38,331 bases of DNA from NCBI GenBank assembly GCA_029213025.1, contig JARGOZ010000056.1, positions 1 to 38,331 on the forward strand, read 5' to 3'. Position numbers and translations under genes: made by a program. Below are positions 17,612 to 26,726 of this stretch, piece after piece (positions within the stretch are counted from its first letter, which is position 1; the number at the start of each line of letters is the position of its first letter). The notes beneath the pieces are model-generated. The model was not told the origin of the DNA and made no database searches. It saw nothing but the letters and a program-made list of their open reading frames with translations. The DNA comes from Verrucomicrobiales bacterium. Its GTDB lineage: Bacteria > Verrucomicrobiota > Verrucomicrobiia > Verrucomicrobiales > DEV007.

Positions 17612-20281
17612 TTAAATCAATCCTGCATACTTTCGACCGGCCCATTCTGCACTCAAAAATATCAGAATCAGAAAAAAGAGTGCCCACCGGTTCCACAATG
17701 GAACAAAATCCAGTTCCTCGTGAGTAACTTTAGCATTTTTTTTCGCCAAAATGTCGATCGCCGTCTTCAACGACTCCGGCGGAATTAGAGCTCCGGCTGT
17801 TCCTGAAACGATTTTGCGGGCTGTATCCAGATCAACTGTGCGGTCGCCGTTTTCTGAATTGGGAAGCGCCTCGACTATAAAACCCGCCTGCCTCGAAAGA
17901 AATGCTTTCCCTTCTGACTTATCGATTTCCTTCAACAGTCCTTCGATAGTTTGGCCGACCGCCTCCACCCGGTATTCGCCATGCTCCATTGGCGGGAGAG
18001 CGCCCTCGTAGATCCCCGGCTTGCCGGTAACGGCGCTCAGCGTATGGATACTCTCGCCCGCCTTTTCCGCAGCCAACCTGACTTGTACAGAACCACCCGA
18101 TACCGGTGAACCTTCTATATCTTTGATTTCCACAGAAATTTTCGGGGTATCATTTTCTTTGTATTGTTTGGCATCGCTCGAAATCTGTATCACAGCATTC
18201 CCCTGGTTCATTTCAGCTACCGTCGCCCAGCGCAGAAACTGCCCCCAAAACCTGTAGTGGTACCGGTCCCCAAACCGATAACGCAAATGGTATGTCGTCG
18301 GGGCTGACAGATAGAAAACCCGGCCCGATCCATAACGGTGCCAGGTAAGAAACGGCAAAGAGTTCTCTCCCGGGTTGGATGAGTCCCCGTGTAACGGCTT
18401 TGCTTCAAGTATCACCTGCGCCCCCGGTTTGGGAACATTGAAGGAGGAAAGCCCGGCGAGACTCAGAAGCGACGAACTCAAACGCCACACGGCTTCATTC
18501 TCCGCTTTGTTATCCTCAAGACTCAACGCCGCAATTCTGCTTCCAGCAGGGGTTGGAGCCAGTTTCACAGGCCCTGCTGTTCCTCTCCGCTGTTGATCGG
18601 GGTCTACCGGCAGCAGATCGGCCAGGTCGGTATACCGATACGCCCGGGGCATCGATTCCCGCCCCGCAATTACGATAAGATTGCCCCCCTCGTTTACATA
18701 GTTCTCCAGGTTCGATATTTCCAACTCCCCGAGAAACCCGGTTCCTACTTCCCCGAGAACCACAATCTGATAGGAGTCCAACTTCGATTTTGAAGACAGT
18801 ATTTCTGAAAAATAGTCAGGGGGATTGGGAGCAAACAAAATCTCCCGGTGTTTGATCGAGCTCTCGCGCTTCAGTAGATTGCTCAAATACCGGGTCTCCC
18901 ATCGCGGCCAACCATCCACGAGCAGCACCTGCAAATCGCCGGTATATACATTCACTACTACCGATGCCCTGTTGTTATCGACCTGCAGTTCACCGGGCAG
19001 ACCGGCCAGTTCAATTTCATAGCGATGAGCCCCGGCTGATTTTGCCCTGGTTGTGAGTCGAAAATTTTGATCGCCTCCATCCGCAGGTAAAGTTACCTCG
19101 ACACTGTCGAGTTCCTTGCCGTCCTGTAACAATTTAAGGCGCGTCTTTTTACCACTGAAACCTGTCGATCCGACAAGACAATCTATACTTATGAAATCAT
19201 CTTTCCCTACCGAGTCCGGAGCTGAAGCTTTCCACAATGTCAGATCACTGAGCTTATACTCCCCTCCCGCCGGAACCCAGTAGAGAGGAAAATCCGACAA
19301 GCCGGTCGGTAACTTGAGAGGTGCTCCGCTGTTATTGTGGACCGCATCGGATATCACAAATGCCGCATTCAATTCGCCTGCCTGATGCTTCTGCTGGATT
19401 TGCTGCAGAACGGCATTCAAATCTGTGTTCTTTCCCTCCGCTGCACCGGGAGTGAAATTCCAGTCATCCGGTAACGGTGTAACTTCTGTCGCGAAATACT
19501 GCCGCTGAACAACCAGCCCGTCGTCCCGGTCCTTTAGCACGTCTTTTTCCACTTTTGCCAATAGAGAACCGGCTCTCTCCAGACGACTGGGAGTTTTCCC
19601 TCCGCTGTTGTTCGGATCGAGTTCCTCATCCCTCGCCAATTTACCGGAAATTACCCCGATTCGTTTCGATATTTCGGAACTTTCCTCTATAAGTCGATCA
19701 TTGGTTTCCGCCCCGTCATCCATTGACCCGATCAACTGCTCCAGCATTTCGCAGGTTTCCCCGGTCAACACCGGGTATGGCAGTCGCGACTGGAGTTTTG
19801 ATACGATTTCATGGGCGATTTTCATCTGCTCAATGGCCAGCGGGCGGTCTGAAATCAATGCCCTCGCCACATCAATTCGCGTCCGGGCTTCATCTACCCG
19901 GGCCAGCAGCGCATTCGAATTCTGCGTCGCCAACTCCCACCGTGTGATGTTACCTTTCCCGTCGACAGGGTCCTGAAGATTCATGCTCGCCGACGAATCC
20001 AGATAGATCGCCAACGTGTTGTGACCGCTTTCGGAGATGCGGCGGGTCATTTTGGTGGGCGCAGCCAGCACAAACAGAACGGCGACACAGGCTGCCGAAC
20101 GAAACAGAAAAAGAACCGGTACGATCCATTTCTTTCGCGCAAAGATGAAGTCGCGGATCGAGAGGATAAACAGGAGCCCCAGCAATCCCGCCCCGAACCA
20201 ACCGAGTTGATCGATTGAAAAAGGTCCGTTAAAGATCGTTTCCTGTTCGATCGACACTGGTTCGGAAAGAGGGGCTGGCAC
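17612..20281 (-). CDS. Large membrane protein with degenerate VWA and glutamine-amidotransferase-like domains
   Basis: An 889-aa protein starting at GTG 20281; an in-frame stop lies two codons upstream, so no longer start exists. Two membrane segments near the N-terminus (about residues 26-42 and 53-73) are followed by AIYLDSSASMNL (residues 92-103), a DxSxS MIDAS-like metal site of a von Willebrand A domain. The central part, LQVLLVDGWPRWETRYL ... YQIVVLGEVGTGFL ... VNEGGNLIVIAGRESMPRAY, looks like a class I amidotransferase-like fold. The C-terminus has an Ig-like region and a final membrane helix (WALFFLILIFLSAEWAG). It lies 50 bases after the BatA-type gene and 2 bases before the HAD gene. 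Such proteins accompany DUF58/BatA in PVC genomes; their function is unknown. Confidence 0.8.
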   Translation of the reverse strand: MPAPLSEPVSIEQETIFNGPFSIDQLGWFGAGLLGLLFILSIRDFIFARKKWIVPVLFLFRSAACVAVLFVLAAPTKMTRRISESGHNTLAIYLDSSASMNLQDPVDGKGNITRWELATQNSNALLARVDEARTRIDVARALISDRPLAIEQMKIAHEIVSKLQSRLPYPVLTGETCEMLEQLIGSMDDGAETNDRLIEESSEISKRIGVISGKLARDEELDPNNSGGKTPSRLERAGSLLAKVEKDVLKDRDDGLVVQRQYFATEVTPLPDDWNFTPGAAEGKNTDLNAVLQQIQQKHQAGELNAAFVISDAVHNNSGAPLKLPTGLSDFPLYWVPAGGEYKLSDLTLWKASAPDSVGKDDFISIDCLVGSTGFSGKKTRLKLLQDGKELDSVEVTLPADGGDQNFRLTTRAKSAGAHRYEIELAGLPGELQVDNNRASVVVNVYTGDLQVLLVDGWPRWETRYLSNLLKRESSIKHREILFAPNPPDYFSEILSSKSKLDSYQIVVLGEVGTGFLGELEISNLENYVNEGGNLIVIAGRESMPRAYRYTDLADLLPVDPDQQRRGTAGPVKLAPTPAGSRIAALSLEDNKAENEAVWRLSSSLLSLAGLSSFNVPKPGAQVILEAKPLHGDSSNPGENSLPFLTWHRYGSGRVFYLSAPTTYHLRYRFGDRYHYRFWGQFLRWATVAEMNQGNAVIQISSDAKQYKENDTPKISVEIKDIEGSPVSGGSVQVRLAAEKAGESIHTLSAVTGKPGIYEGALPPMEHGEYRVEAVGQTIEGLLKEIDKSEGKAFLSRQAGFIVEALPNSENGDRTVDLDTARKIVSGTAGALIPPESLKTAIDILAKKNAKVTHEELDFVPLWNRWALFFLILIFLSAEWAGRKYAGLI

Positions 20282-20331
20282 AACCCATTATTTGCTCATA
20301 AATCCCGGTAATTCGAGAGGAAAGTGGACTT

Positions 20332-22539
20332 TTATCCTACTGCTGCCGTGGCTCTCCGCCGGGACAGGAGATGATGCGCAAGTAAGACCTCCAGAATCAA
20401 AAAACCGATCAAGCCCGCCAGCAGCCACATCCAAATCTCCCGTTCATCAAAATTGTCTTTGCGGGCTTCCAATTCGCCTGCGGTTCCGAAATGGGCGGCA
20501 AAACGTTTCATTTCAGCCGAATGCTCCGGGCGAAGCAGAGTAATGGCTTCTAGCTGCGCCCATTCTTCAAGCTCCGCTTCGGACAGCGGTGCGGTGTCGG
20601 ATTCGCCGATACTACCCGCCAGGCTCAGAGGCAATGGAACTCCATCTGTGGCAGATCCCAACCAGTACAAGCCTCTAGCCAGGGGGATCTCGCCAATTCC
20701 GTCTTTTTCAATCCATACGCCCTCCGGCGTCTTAACCCTGGCAGCCTGCAATAAACTTTCCCTCGCCGCATTTTCACCCACGGAGAAATTTCGCTGCGCG
20801 GAACCGGACGTAGCCAGGTGCCGGAGAATTTCCCGAACCAGGGGAACATACCCGATTATTGCCGCCAGATTTCCCACCCCGGGACTACTATCCATAGTGG
20901 TAAGAAAAACTTCCCCCCGGCCGAATTTCCGCCGAATCAGAAAAGGTTTCCCGCCTTCAAACTCGAGCAATACCTCGCTGGATTCCGGCACCGGTGAATG
21001 CAAACTGAAATGTCGCTTCGCCTGCAACTCGTCGAGTAACTGAAATACAGCTTCACTGAAAATTCCACCGCCCGTGTGGGAAGGCGGTCGCAAACCTATC
21101 GTCTTATCATCTTCCATTACCCGGTCATTCGCCGCAATTCCGGCCGGACTGAGACCGTATTCGTGAGGGAAGAACGCATTGTTGAAAGCATTCGAATTCA
21201 AACCCGCCCCACAACGAAACCAGAGTCCTCCTCCATTGGCCACGAAAGATTGAAGCTGGTCGGTAGTGACCGGTGCCGCATCACTCACCGACCAGACCAC
21301 TACATCAAACTTGTCTGAATTGATTTCCGGCATTTGATCCGGCGTCAGCCATTGAAGTTGGAAGAAGGAATCGTGATTCTCCCCATTCGTAATACTTCCG
21401 GGATCACCCGCGGCAGCAGCAAAAGCCCAGTAGGCAAATCGAGTATCGGAATCCTGAATATCCGCCGGTAATTCATTAATAACTACAGCAACGGAAACAT
21501 GATCAGCAACATCCAAAACCAGCGCCGAGGTGTTATCGTTTAGCAAAGCATCATTAGCATACTGAACCTCCACCTGCACGGCATTCAGCCCTGCCGCGGG
21601 AAACGTTTTTTTCACTGTCGCCATGTGACTTTCCCCCGGCTTAAGCGACGGCACATATTCTTCGGCAAACACCGTATACTTTTCCGACTCTTTCCAATAC
21701 AGGCGGGCGGATTTACTGACTCCCTCCCCCCGGTTGGATATCTTCGCCTGTAATACCACAGGCTTTCCGCTTTGCAATGACAATTGATCTACAGCTAAAT
21801 TTTCCACACAAAGATTGGGCCGCTTTCTGCCCGGATGATTTATTCCAACTGGATCAATATATACAGAAAAATCCTGCCCCTGTGTATTCCATACTTCAGA
21901 TTCCGGCCATCCGTTCTTCGCTGCGTCAGCAATGATTAGAACCTGACGGGACAGCGGTTCGGAAAAATTTGAGTTTCGGTGGACAGAGCGAACAGCTTCC
22001 GGCCAGTCCACAGTTCCAGCTACCGGTTTTACGTTTTCCAGAGCACTGAGCCAGCCATCCCTGTTTTCCGGACTGGATAAAGAAGCCTCTGAAACCGGTG
22101 TCAGATATTGTAAGCCAGCCCCGGCCCCGTTCGCGTAGACCCTTACCCGGGTATCATTCGGAACGGATTCCAGCACCCGGGAAACGTGATCCAGAATTTC
22201 GCCTGAGACCGGGTTCCCTGATGATTCACCAAGCTCGGTGGAGAGCGACCGGTCCACAATCATGACCAGTTCATGAACATTTTCCGGAGGCACCGGCACT
22301 TTTATCGTCGGTCGGGCAAAAGCGAAGGCGAGCAGGGCTACAGCACCAATTCGAAGTAGAAGCACCAGCAAATCCTGCAATCGGACTGACCGGCGTTTCC
22401 AGGTGGGCTTTGCTTCATTCAAAAAGCGCATCGCTCCCCAGGGTTGGACGACCTTGCGGCGTCTGCCGAAAAAGTGAATCGCGAGAGGCACGAGAATTCC
22501 TGCCAATCCGACCAGAAAACCTATTCCCAGAAAACTCAT
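20332..22539 (-). CDS. BatA-domain VWA-like membrane protein
   Basis: A 735-aa protein. The N-terminal 80 residues match the BatA double-transmembrane domain: MSFLGIGFLVGLAGILVPLAIHFFGRRR, a short loop with WGAMRFL, then RLQDLLVLLLRIGAVALLAFAFARP. A VWA-like start follows with MIVDRSLSTEL (residues 93-103, DxSxS). The middle contains CARDB/Ig-like and amidotransferase-like stretches (FDVVVWSVSDAAPVTTDQLQSFVANGGGLWFRCG). A last helix (WMWLLAGLIGFLILEVLLAHHLL) anchors the C-terminus. Its ATG overlaps the DUF58 stop by 4 bases (ATGA), so the genes are coupled. It probably forms a membrane complex with the DUF58 protein and the next VWA-like protein; the cellular role is unclear. Confidence 0.85.
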   Translation of the reverse strand: MSFLGIGFLVGLAGILVPLAIHFFGRRRKVVQPWGAMRFLNEAKPTWKRRSVRLQDLLVLLLRIGAVALLAFAFARPTIKVPVPPENVHELVMIVDRSLSTELGESSGNPVSGEILDHVSRVLESVPNDTRVRVYANGAGAGLQYLTPVSEASLSSPENRDGWLSALENVKPVAGTVDWPEAVRSVHRNSNFSEPLSRQVLIIADAAKNGWPESEVWNTQGQDFSVYIDPVGINHPGRKRPNLCVENLAVDQLSLQSGKPVVLQAKISNRGEGVSKSARLYWKESEKYTVFAEEYVPSLKPGESHMATVKKTFPAAGLNAVQVEVQYANDALLNDNTSALVLDVADHVSVAVVINELPADIQDSDTRFAYWAFAAAAGDPGSITNGENHDSFFQLQWLTPDQMPEINSDKFDVVVWSVSDAAPVTTDQLQSFVANGGGLWFRCGAGLNSNAFNNAFFPHEYGLSPAGIAANDRVMEDDKTIGLRPPSHTGGGIFSEAVFQLLDELQAKRHFSLHSPVPESSEVLLEFEGGKPFLIRRKFGRGEVFLTTMDSSPGVGNLAAIIGYVPLVREILRHLATSGSAQRNFSVGENAARESLLQAARVKTPEGVWIEKDGIGEIPLARGLYWLGSATDGVPLPLSLAGSIGESDTAPLSEAELEEWAQLEAITLLRPEHSAEMKRFAAHFGTAGELEARKDNFDEREIWMWLLAGLIGFLILEVLLAHHLLSRRRATAAVG

Positions 22540-23474
22540 TTGATATCAGCTCCGAGAACCGGGGCAAAATTTCCGGCATTCCATCTCCGCAGAAATGCAG
22601 CCAGCCCGGCACCGGCGGATTCACTGGTTAGCAGACGAAAATATCCGCACCCCAACCGGGTACATTGATTCTGCAACTGATCCAGAAACTGGTTAAATTG
22701 CTGCAGATAGGCCTCGCGATATACGGCAGGATCGATATCCCGCCACGAATCTTCCTCTTCGAGATCTTCAAATCTCGTGCCTTCGGTAAAGGTAAAATGC
22801 AGTTCCTCCGGAGCGAGAACATGACCGAGAATCACTTCATGGCCACGCACGGATAAAGTCTGCAGAACTCCGGCCATTTCTTCATCGGGCATAAATCCAT
22901 CGCTCAACAACACCACCCTCATCCGCTGCGGAAACAACGGAATCAACCGCTCCACCAGAGCTTTTAAAAAAGTCTCTCCCGATGCGGGAAGCTCTGCAAT
23001 ATCTACAAACAGAGATTCAAAATGCGAAGGTGTTGACCTGGGTTTCACGATCAATCCGTCACCGCTCCGATCCCAACTCGCTATACCAACCGGATCCCGG
23101 TTACTCAGCAGGAGCCGGGCCATACAGGCTGCCGCACGCAGCGCATGATCAAATTTATTCCGGGTCGACAGGCCGAAGTTCATCGAACCGCTCCGATCAA
23201 TAATAATCATGGTGGAAACCGTTCTTTCATCCTCGAAACGCTTAATGAAATGGCGATCACTTTTGCCGAGCAACCGCCAATCCATCTGCCGAAGCGGATC
23301 CCCGGGGTGATACGGCCGGTGATCAGCGAATTCCGTACACCCGCCCAACTGGGAGGATTTGTGTCTCCCCGCATACAAATCGCCGGAACGACGCCGGGAG
23401 CGAAATTCCATGCCGTCGATCCATCCGAAATCTTCGGAATCAAGCAGCGACTCTTTCCGGGGTTCTTTGTTCAC
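22536..23474 (-). CDS. DUF58 domain protein
   Basis: A 312-aa protein from GTG 23474. The signature DUF58 block is seen at about residues 35-75: LYAGRHKSSQLGGCTEFADHRPYHPGDPLRQMDWRLLGKSD. It is followed by a VWA-like MIDAS, MIIIDRSGSMNFG. DUF58 proteins are nearly always encoded with a MoxR AAA+ ATPase and BatA-type VWA proteins, in systems thought to act as chaperone or metal-insertion machines for envelope complexes. Here the BatA-type gene overlaps the stop by 4 bases, but no MoxR ATPase lies upstream; the preceding gene is an SDR 74 bp away. This is the first gene of the five-gene unit ending with the sulfatase. Confidence 0.92.
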   Translation of the reverse strand: MNKEPRKESLLDSEDFGWIDGMEFRSRRRSGDLYAGRHKSSQLGGCTEFADHRPYHPGDPLRQMDWRLLGKSDRHFIKRFEDERTVSTMIIIDRSGSMNFGLSTRNKFDHALRAAACMARLLLSNRDPVGIASWDRSGDGLIVKPRSTPSHFESLFVDIAELPASGETFLKALVERLIPLFPQRMRVVLLSDGFMPDEEMAGVLQTLSVRGHEVILGHVLAPEELHFTFTEGTRFEDLEEEDSWRDIDPAVYREAYLQQFNQFLDQLQNQCTRLGCGYFRLLTSESAGAGLAAFLRRWNAGNFAPVLGADIK

Positions 23475-23548
23475 CGGCAGAGTCTATCACAGAGAATTTA
23501 GGGATGACAAGCCCGGGAAATGCGATTCATACACCGCAACCCCGATCT

Positions 23549-24337
23549 TCAATAGGCATCCACCATCGCCCCGTCGATCAATATATTTTGCCCGGTAAGG
23601 TAGGTGTTTGCTTCCGAACAAAGGAAAACAACAGCTTTACCAAAATCGGTCGGCTTACCGTAGCGCCCCATCGGTATACCTGCTTCTGACTGGACCCTTT
23701 GTTCATCGTAGGAGATGCCTTTCTGATCCGCCCACATGGTATCGAGTTGCTTCACCCGGTCGGTATCGATTCGGCCCGGCCCAATGGTATTTACCAGTAT
23801 ATTTTCGGCTGCCAGTTCCCGGGCGAGAGATTTGCCCAGACCAACAAGGCCGGAACGGAAGGTATTCGACAAAATCAACGAATCGATAGCTTGTTTCGTC
23901 GAGGTGGAAGAGTTATTCACAATCCTGCCTCCGCCGCTGCTTTTCATATGCGGAAGAACGGCACGTATCGCCCGGATATATCCGAGGGTGGTGAGCTCAA
24001 AAGCTGACAGCCAGGCTTCATCGTCAAACTGATCAAAAGTCCCGGCAGGAGGTCCGCCCGTGTTATTAAACAGAGCCCGGATTCCACCGCATTTCTCTAT
24101 TGTGTTCTCTACTACGATTTTGATATCAACCGCGTTTGCCACATCGCCCACGGTATAGTGGGGAGTATTGCCAGTTTCTTTACCGATTTCCTCCGCCGCA
24201 GCGGCGAGTTTATCCTCTGACCGGGCAAACAGCATCACCCTGGCACCTTCTCTCGCAAACTCCGTCGCGACGCCTTTTCCGATACCACCGCTCGATGCCA
24301 GCACGAGAACGCCTTGATTTTCCAGACCTAAATCCAT
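23549..24337 (-). CDS. Short-chain dehydrogenase-like protein lacking the YxxxK active site
   Basis: A 262-aa Rossmann protein of SDR type. The nucleotide-binding motif appears as LASSGGIGKGVA in place of the classical TGxxxGxG, followed by NNTGG. At the catalytic position the usual S...YxxxK is replaced: after IVNNSSTSTKQ the sequence reads LILSNTFRSGLVGLGKSLARE, with Leu and Arg or Ser where Tyr and Lys belong. The NPGR-like region is NTIGPGRIDTDR, and the C-terminus ends in YLTGQNILIDGAMVDAY. This agrees with an atypical SDR subgroup that may bind NAD(P) without classical reduction. It is followed after 74 bases by the DUF58 gene, and its start is 32 bases from the GNAT stop. Confidence 0.85.
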   Translation of the reverse strand: MDLGLENQGVLVLASSGGIGKGVATEFAREGARVMLFARSEDKLAAAAEEIGKETGNTPHYTVGDVANAVDIKIVVENTIEKCGGIRALFNNTGGPPAGTFDQFDDEAWLSAFELTTLGYIRAIRAVLPHMKSSGGGRIVNNSSTSTKQAIDSLILSNTFRSGLVGLGKSLARELAAENILVNTIGPGRIDTDRVKQLDTMWADQKGISYDEQRVQSEAGIPMGRYGKPTDFGKAVVFLCSEANTYLTGQNILIDGAMVDAY

Positions 24338-24369
24338 ATTGCATTACCGTTTCTGCGATACGGCGGAAA

Positions 24370-24801
24370 TCAAACAGGAATCCTACGCATCTTCCGGTGC
24401 GGAATCCCGGCTTCGTCAAACTCATCCCCCTCGGCTGTAAAGCCGAGGCTCCGGTAAAAAGGGATCGTCCAGGTTTGCGCATGCAGTATTAATTCGGTAT
24501 CACCCCGCTGTTTGGCGATTTCAATCAGCCTGATCATCATGGCCCTGCCGACACCTGATTTTCGCCATTCTTTCAGCACGGCGACTCTGCCGATTTTTCC
24601 GGCGGGAAGCAACCGGGCCGTTCCTATCGGATTGTCGTCAGGATCGAGTGCCAGCACGTGAATGCTGACTTCATCGTATTCATCCACTTCCATTGAGGCG
24701 GGAACGTTTTGTTCTTCGACAAAAACTTTGGTCCTCACCGCGAGCAGACTTTGCCGGTGTGTGTCCCACAAAGCCTCTACAATTTTCACAGCCTCACTCA
24801 T
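24370..24801 (-). CDS. GNAT-family N-acetyltransferase (ElaA-like)
   Basis: A 143-aa GNAT protein. The N-terminus VRTKVFVEEQNVPASMEVDEYD is typical of the ElaA-like subgroup. The acetyl-CoA pyrophosphate-binding motif A is GRVAVLKEWRKSGVGRAMM (RxxGxG type). The C-terminal AQTWTIPFYRSLGF is the family's motif B with the conserved YxxxGF, and the end has GIPHRKMRRI. The substrate is unknown. Its ATG overlaps the NUDIX stop (ATGA), so the pair is translationally coupled, and the SDR follows 32 bases later, suggesting a three-gene minus-strand unit. Confidence 0.9.
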   Translation of the reverse strand: MSEAVKIVEALWDTHRQSLLAVRTKVFVEEQNVPASMEVDEYDEVSIHVLALDPDDNPIGTARLLPAGKIGRVAVLKEWRKSGVGRAMMIRLIEIAKQRGDTELILHAQTWTIPFYRSLGFTAEGDEFDEAGIPHRKMRRIPV

Positions 24802-25349
24802 CGGTTCATCATCGCGAGACGGAGCAGACCCGCTACTGACATGGAATCGGTGATCTCGCCTCGTAATACCATTTCGACCGCTTCCGCTACCGGCAGCCTT
24901 TTTATCGCGAGATCTTCGGTATCTTCCGGGCAGGCCGTTCCCTGTGTCAGTCCGGTAGCGAGATAGACAAAAGCTCTTTCATCGGAAATCGAGTTGGAAA
25001 GCGCCATATTGCCGAGAAGAATTTTCAGGCTGTCGGCAATCAAGCCGGTTTCCTCCTGGAGCTCCCGCATCGCCGTTTCGCCGGTTTCCTCGCCAGGCGG
25101 ACAGCCCCCGGCCGGAATTTCCCACTCGTAGGAATTGAGTGTGTAACGGAACTGGCCGACAAGATAGGTATAGCCCTCGTCATCGACCGGAATCACGCCC
25201 ACTGCGGTATTTTTGAAATGAACCACTCCGTAGATGCCCGCCTTTCCCGCCGGATTTGTTACTTCGTTGTGAGTAACTTTTATCCAGGGATTGTCGTATT
25301 TCACCTCGGACTGGTGAGTCTGCCACGGATTCGATTCAAACAGTTCCAT
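24798..25349 (-). CDS. NUDIX hydrolase (ADP-ribose pyrophosphatase-like)
   Basis: A 183-aa protein. A complete Nudix box, Gx5Ex7REUxEExGU, is visible (GGCPPGEE ... RELQEETGL), with the metal-binding glutamates in place. The N-terminal ESNPWQTHQSEVKYDNPWIKVTHNEVTNPAGKAGIYGVVHF and VGQFRYTLNSYEWEIPAGG match the ADP-ribose/NDP-sugar pyrophosphatase branch. It probably hydrolyses nucleoside diphosphate derivatives in the cytosol; the exact substrate is not clear. It is the first gene of the NUDIX-GNAT pair (4-base overlap) and is divergent from cmk, with 82 bases between the starts to hold both promoters. Confidence 0.9.
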   Translation of the reverse strand: MELFESNPWQTHQSEVKYDNPWIKVTHNEVTNPAGKAGIYGVVHFKNTAVGVIPVDDEGYTYLVGQFRYTLNSYEWEIPAGGCPPGEETGETAMRELQEETGLIADSLKILLGNMALSNSISDERAFVYLATGLTQGTACPEDTEDLAIKRLPVAEAVEMVLRGEITDSMSVAGLLRLAMMNR

Positions 25350-25431
25350 TATTTTGTGAATTTGGAAAAACAGGATATCGCGATCATTATCCTTTGCACA
25401 AGATCACTGTTTGCACAAAAATGTCGCTCAA

Positions 25432-26088
25432 ATGGGAAAACCTTTAATCATCGCCATCGACGGGCCGGCTGCTTCCGGTAAAAGCACTGTAGCCAGACGC
25501 GTCGCACGGGCCCTGAATTGCGTGTTCGTGAATTCGGGCGAGATGTACCGTGCCTTCACGTGGTGGACCCTGAAAAATGATGTCGACCCAACTGACACGG
25601 ATGCCGTTATCCGACTGCTGAACGATACTTCATTTACCTGCGGGCACGAAGAGCTCATCGGTTTTGTGGAAGTGGCAGGACAGCGTCTCAGCGAAGAGGA
25701 ATTGAAAAACGATGCCGTGAATTCTTCCGTCTCAGCCATCGCAGCGATCGCCGAAGTGCGCGCCCGGCTTGTTGCCGAGCAACGGGCTTTTGCCAATGAA
25801 TCTTCTCTCGTCATGGAAGGCCGCGATATCGGCACAGTGGTTTTTCCCGACACTCCGTGGAAATTTTTCATCGATGCCGCTCCGGAAATCAGAGCGGCGC
25901 GGAGAAACGCCGAAGGCATCGGCGACTCCATAGAAGCCCGCGACCGGGCCGATTCCATGCGCAAAGCTTCGCCGTTAAAAGTCGCCGATGATGCAATGGT
26001 GATTGATTCCTCCCACCTCGACATTGATGAAGTTGTCGATATCGTGGTGAATGCGATTCGCTGGGAAAACGAATCCGTCGCTTCGTAA
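25432..26088 (+). CDS. cmk: Cytidylate kinase
   Basis: Transfers phosphate from ATP to CMP/dCMP. Start ATG 25432 gives 218 aa, normal for the family (about 220-230); a TTG at 25411 would add seven unneeded residues. The P-loop is AIDGPAASGKSTVARRVA, and the CMP-binding region contains NSGEMYRAFTWW. The lid/NMP motif is MEGRDIGTVVFPDTPWKFFIDA, followed by RDRADSMRKASPLKVADDAMVIDSS, characteristic of Cmk. The gene stops 4 bases before the convergent LMW-phosphatase gene. No Shine-Dalgarno is visible. Confidence 0.95.
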   Translation: MGKPLIIAIDGPAASGKSTVARRVARALNCVFVNSGEMYRAFTWWTLKNDVDPTDTDAVIRLLNDTSFTCGHEELIGFVEVAGQRLSEEELKNDAVNSSVSAIAAIAEVRARLVAEQRAFANESSLVMEGRDIGTVVFPDTPWKFFIDAAPEIRAARRNAEGIGDSIEARDRADSMRKASPLKVADDAMVIDSSHLDIDEVVDIVVNAIRWENESVAS

Positions 26089-26092
26089 AGTT

Positions 26093-26560
26093 CTAAAACT
26101 CCATCGCCGCGCCGCATCCGGACGCGCAGCCGTCTTTAATCAGTTCGAATAGATCGCGAACCTCTTCGTCGAGGGCCGGAAGAGCTTCGCCCGGATCGGT
26201 TATATCGATATCCGGTACTTTCCAATACATTACGCGTTCTTCCCACACGGGAAATTGCTCCGCCACCATAGGCCGGTGTTCGTCTTCGTAAACGGCGACG
26301 ACGAGTGACGCTTTCGCCAGATCATCGAGAGTGAGCTTTTTGGGCACCGGCGCAGTTAAACTGAGAGGAATCCGGTGATTCATCAAATACTCCACAGCGA
26401 TCGGCGACAGCTCCATTTGCTCCGGCTTCGGCCGAAGCCCGCGAGATTCCGCCCGCCAGTCGAGACGATCCAGAATGGCGAGATGATTGAATAGAGCCTC
26501 CGCGATCCGACTTCGATAATAATTCCCGGTGCAGAGAAAGAGAAGCTTTTGATTCGACAT
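26093..26560 (-). CDS. Low-molecular-weight protein-tyrosine-phosphatase family protein
   Basis: A 155-aa protein. The P-loop CX5R is at C10-R16 (LFLCTGNYYRSRIAEALF), where the cysteine is the nucleophile. The general-acid loop is DPG in IDITDPGEALPAL. Family members dephosphorylate phosphotyrosine or reduce arsenate; the atypical GNYYRS sequence in place of GNICRS makes either assignment uncertain. The C-terminus CASGCGAAMEF adds two more cysteines. The gene converges on cmk with 4 bases between the stops. The region upstream of its start (26561-26770) holds repeat locus C. Confidence 0.82.
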   Translation of the reverse strand: MSNQKLLFLCTGNYYRSRIAEALFNHLAILDRLDWRAESRGLRPKPEQMELSPIAVEYLMNHRIPLSLTAPVPKKLTLDDLAKASLVVAVYEDEHRPMVAEQFPVWEERVMYWKVPDIDITDPGEALPALDEEVRDLFELIKDGCASGCGAAMEF

Positions 26561-26628
26561 CGCGCTACCATAACCAGTCAGCCCGGAAGTAGCAATTTTA
26601 GATCTGTGAAGTTTTTGATTCGAAGGCG

Positions 26629-26713
26629 GATTGTACCCTGTTGAATCGCGGATTGTACCCTGTTGAATCGCGGACTGTACCCTGTTAAGTCCGTGACTGT
26701 ACCCTGTTAGGTC
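26629..26713 (+). repeat. 22-nt hairpin repeat, locus C: four tandem units
   Basis: Four units have an exact 22-bp period (loop starts at 26633, 26655, 26677 and 26699). The stems are GATT/AATC, GATT/AATC, GACT/AGTC and GACT/GGTC, the last closing with a T-G wobble. The third unit extends to a 6-bp stem (CGGACT/AGTCCG). This is the longest and best-preserved of the four loci. It sits 68 bases upstream of the LMW-phosphatase start and 57 bases past the EF-hand gene's stop. Confidence 0.9.
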
Positions 26714-26726
26714 CAGACAGTTACAC

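Noticed and set aside
25428..26117. 229-codon minus-strand ORF opposite cmk
   Set aside because: It is complementary to a clear cytidylate kinase gene and shows no domain.
26629..26713. Plasmid or chromosomal replication iterons
   Set aside because: The 22-bp spacing looks iteron-like, but no rep or dnaA gene, AT-rich unwinding element or DnaA boxes are present, and copies are dispersed over 35 kb.
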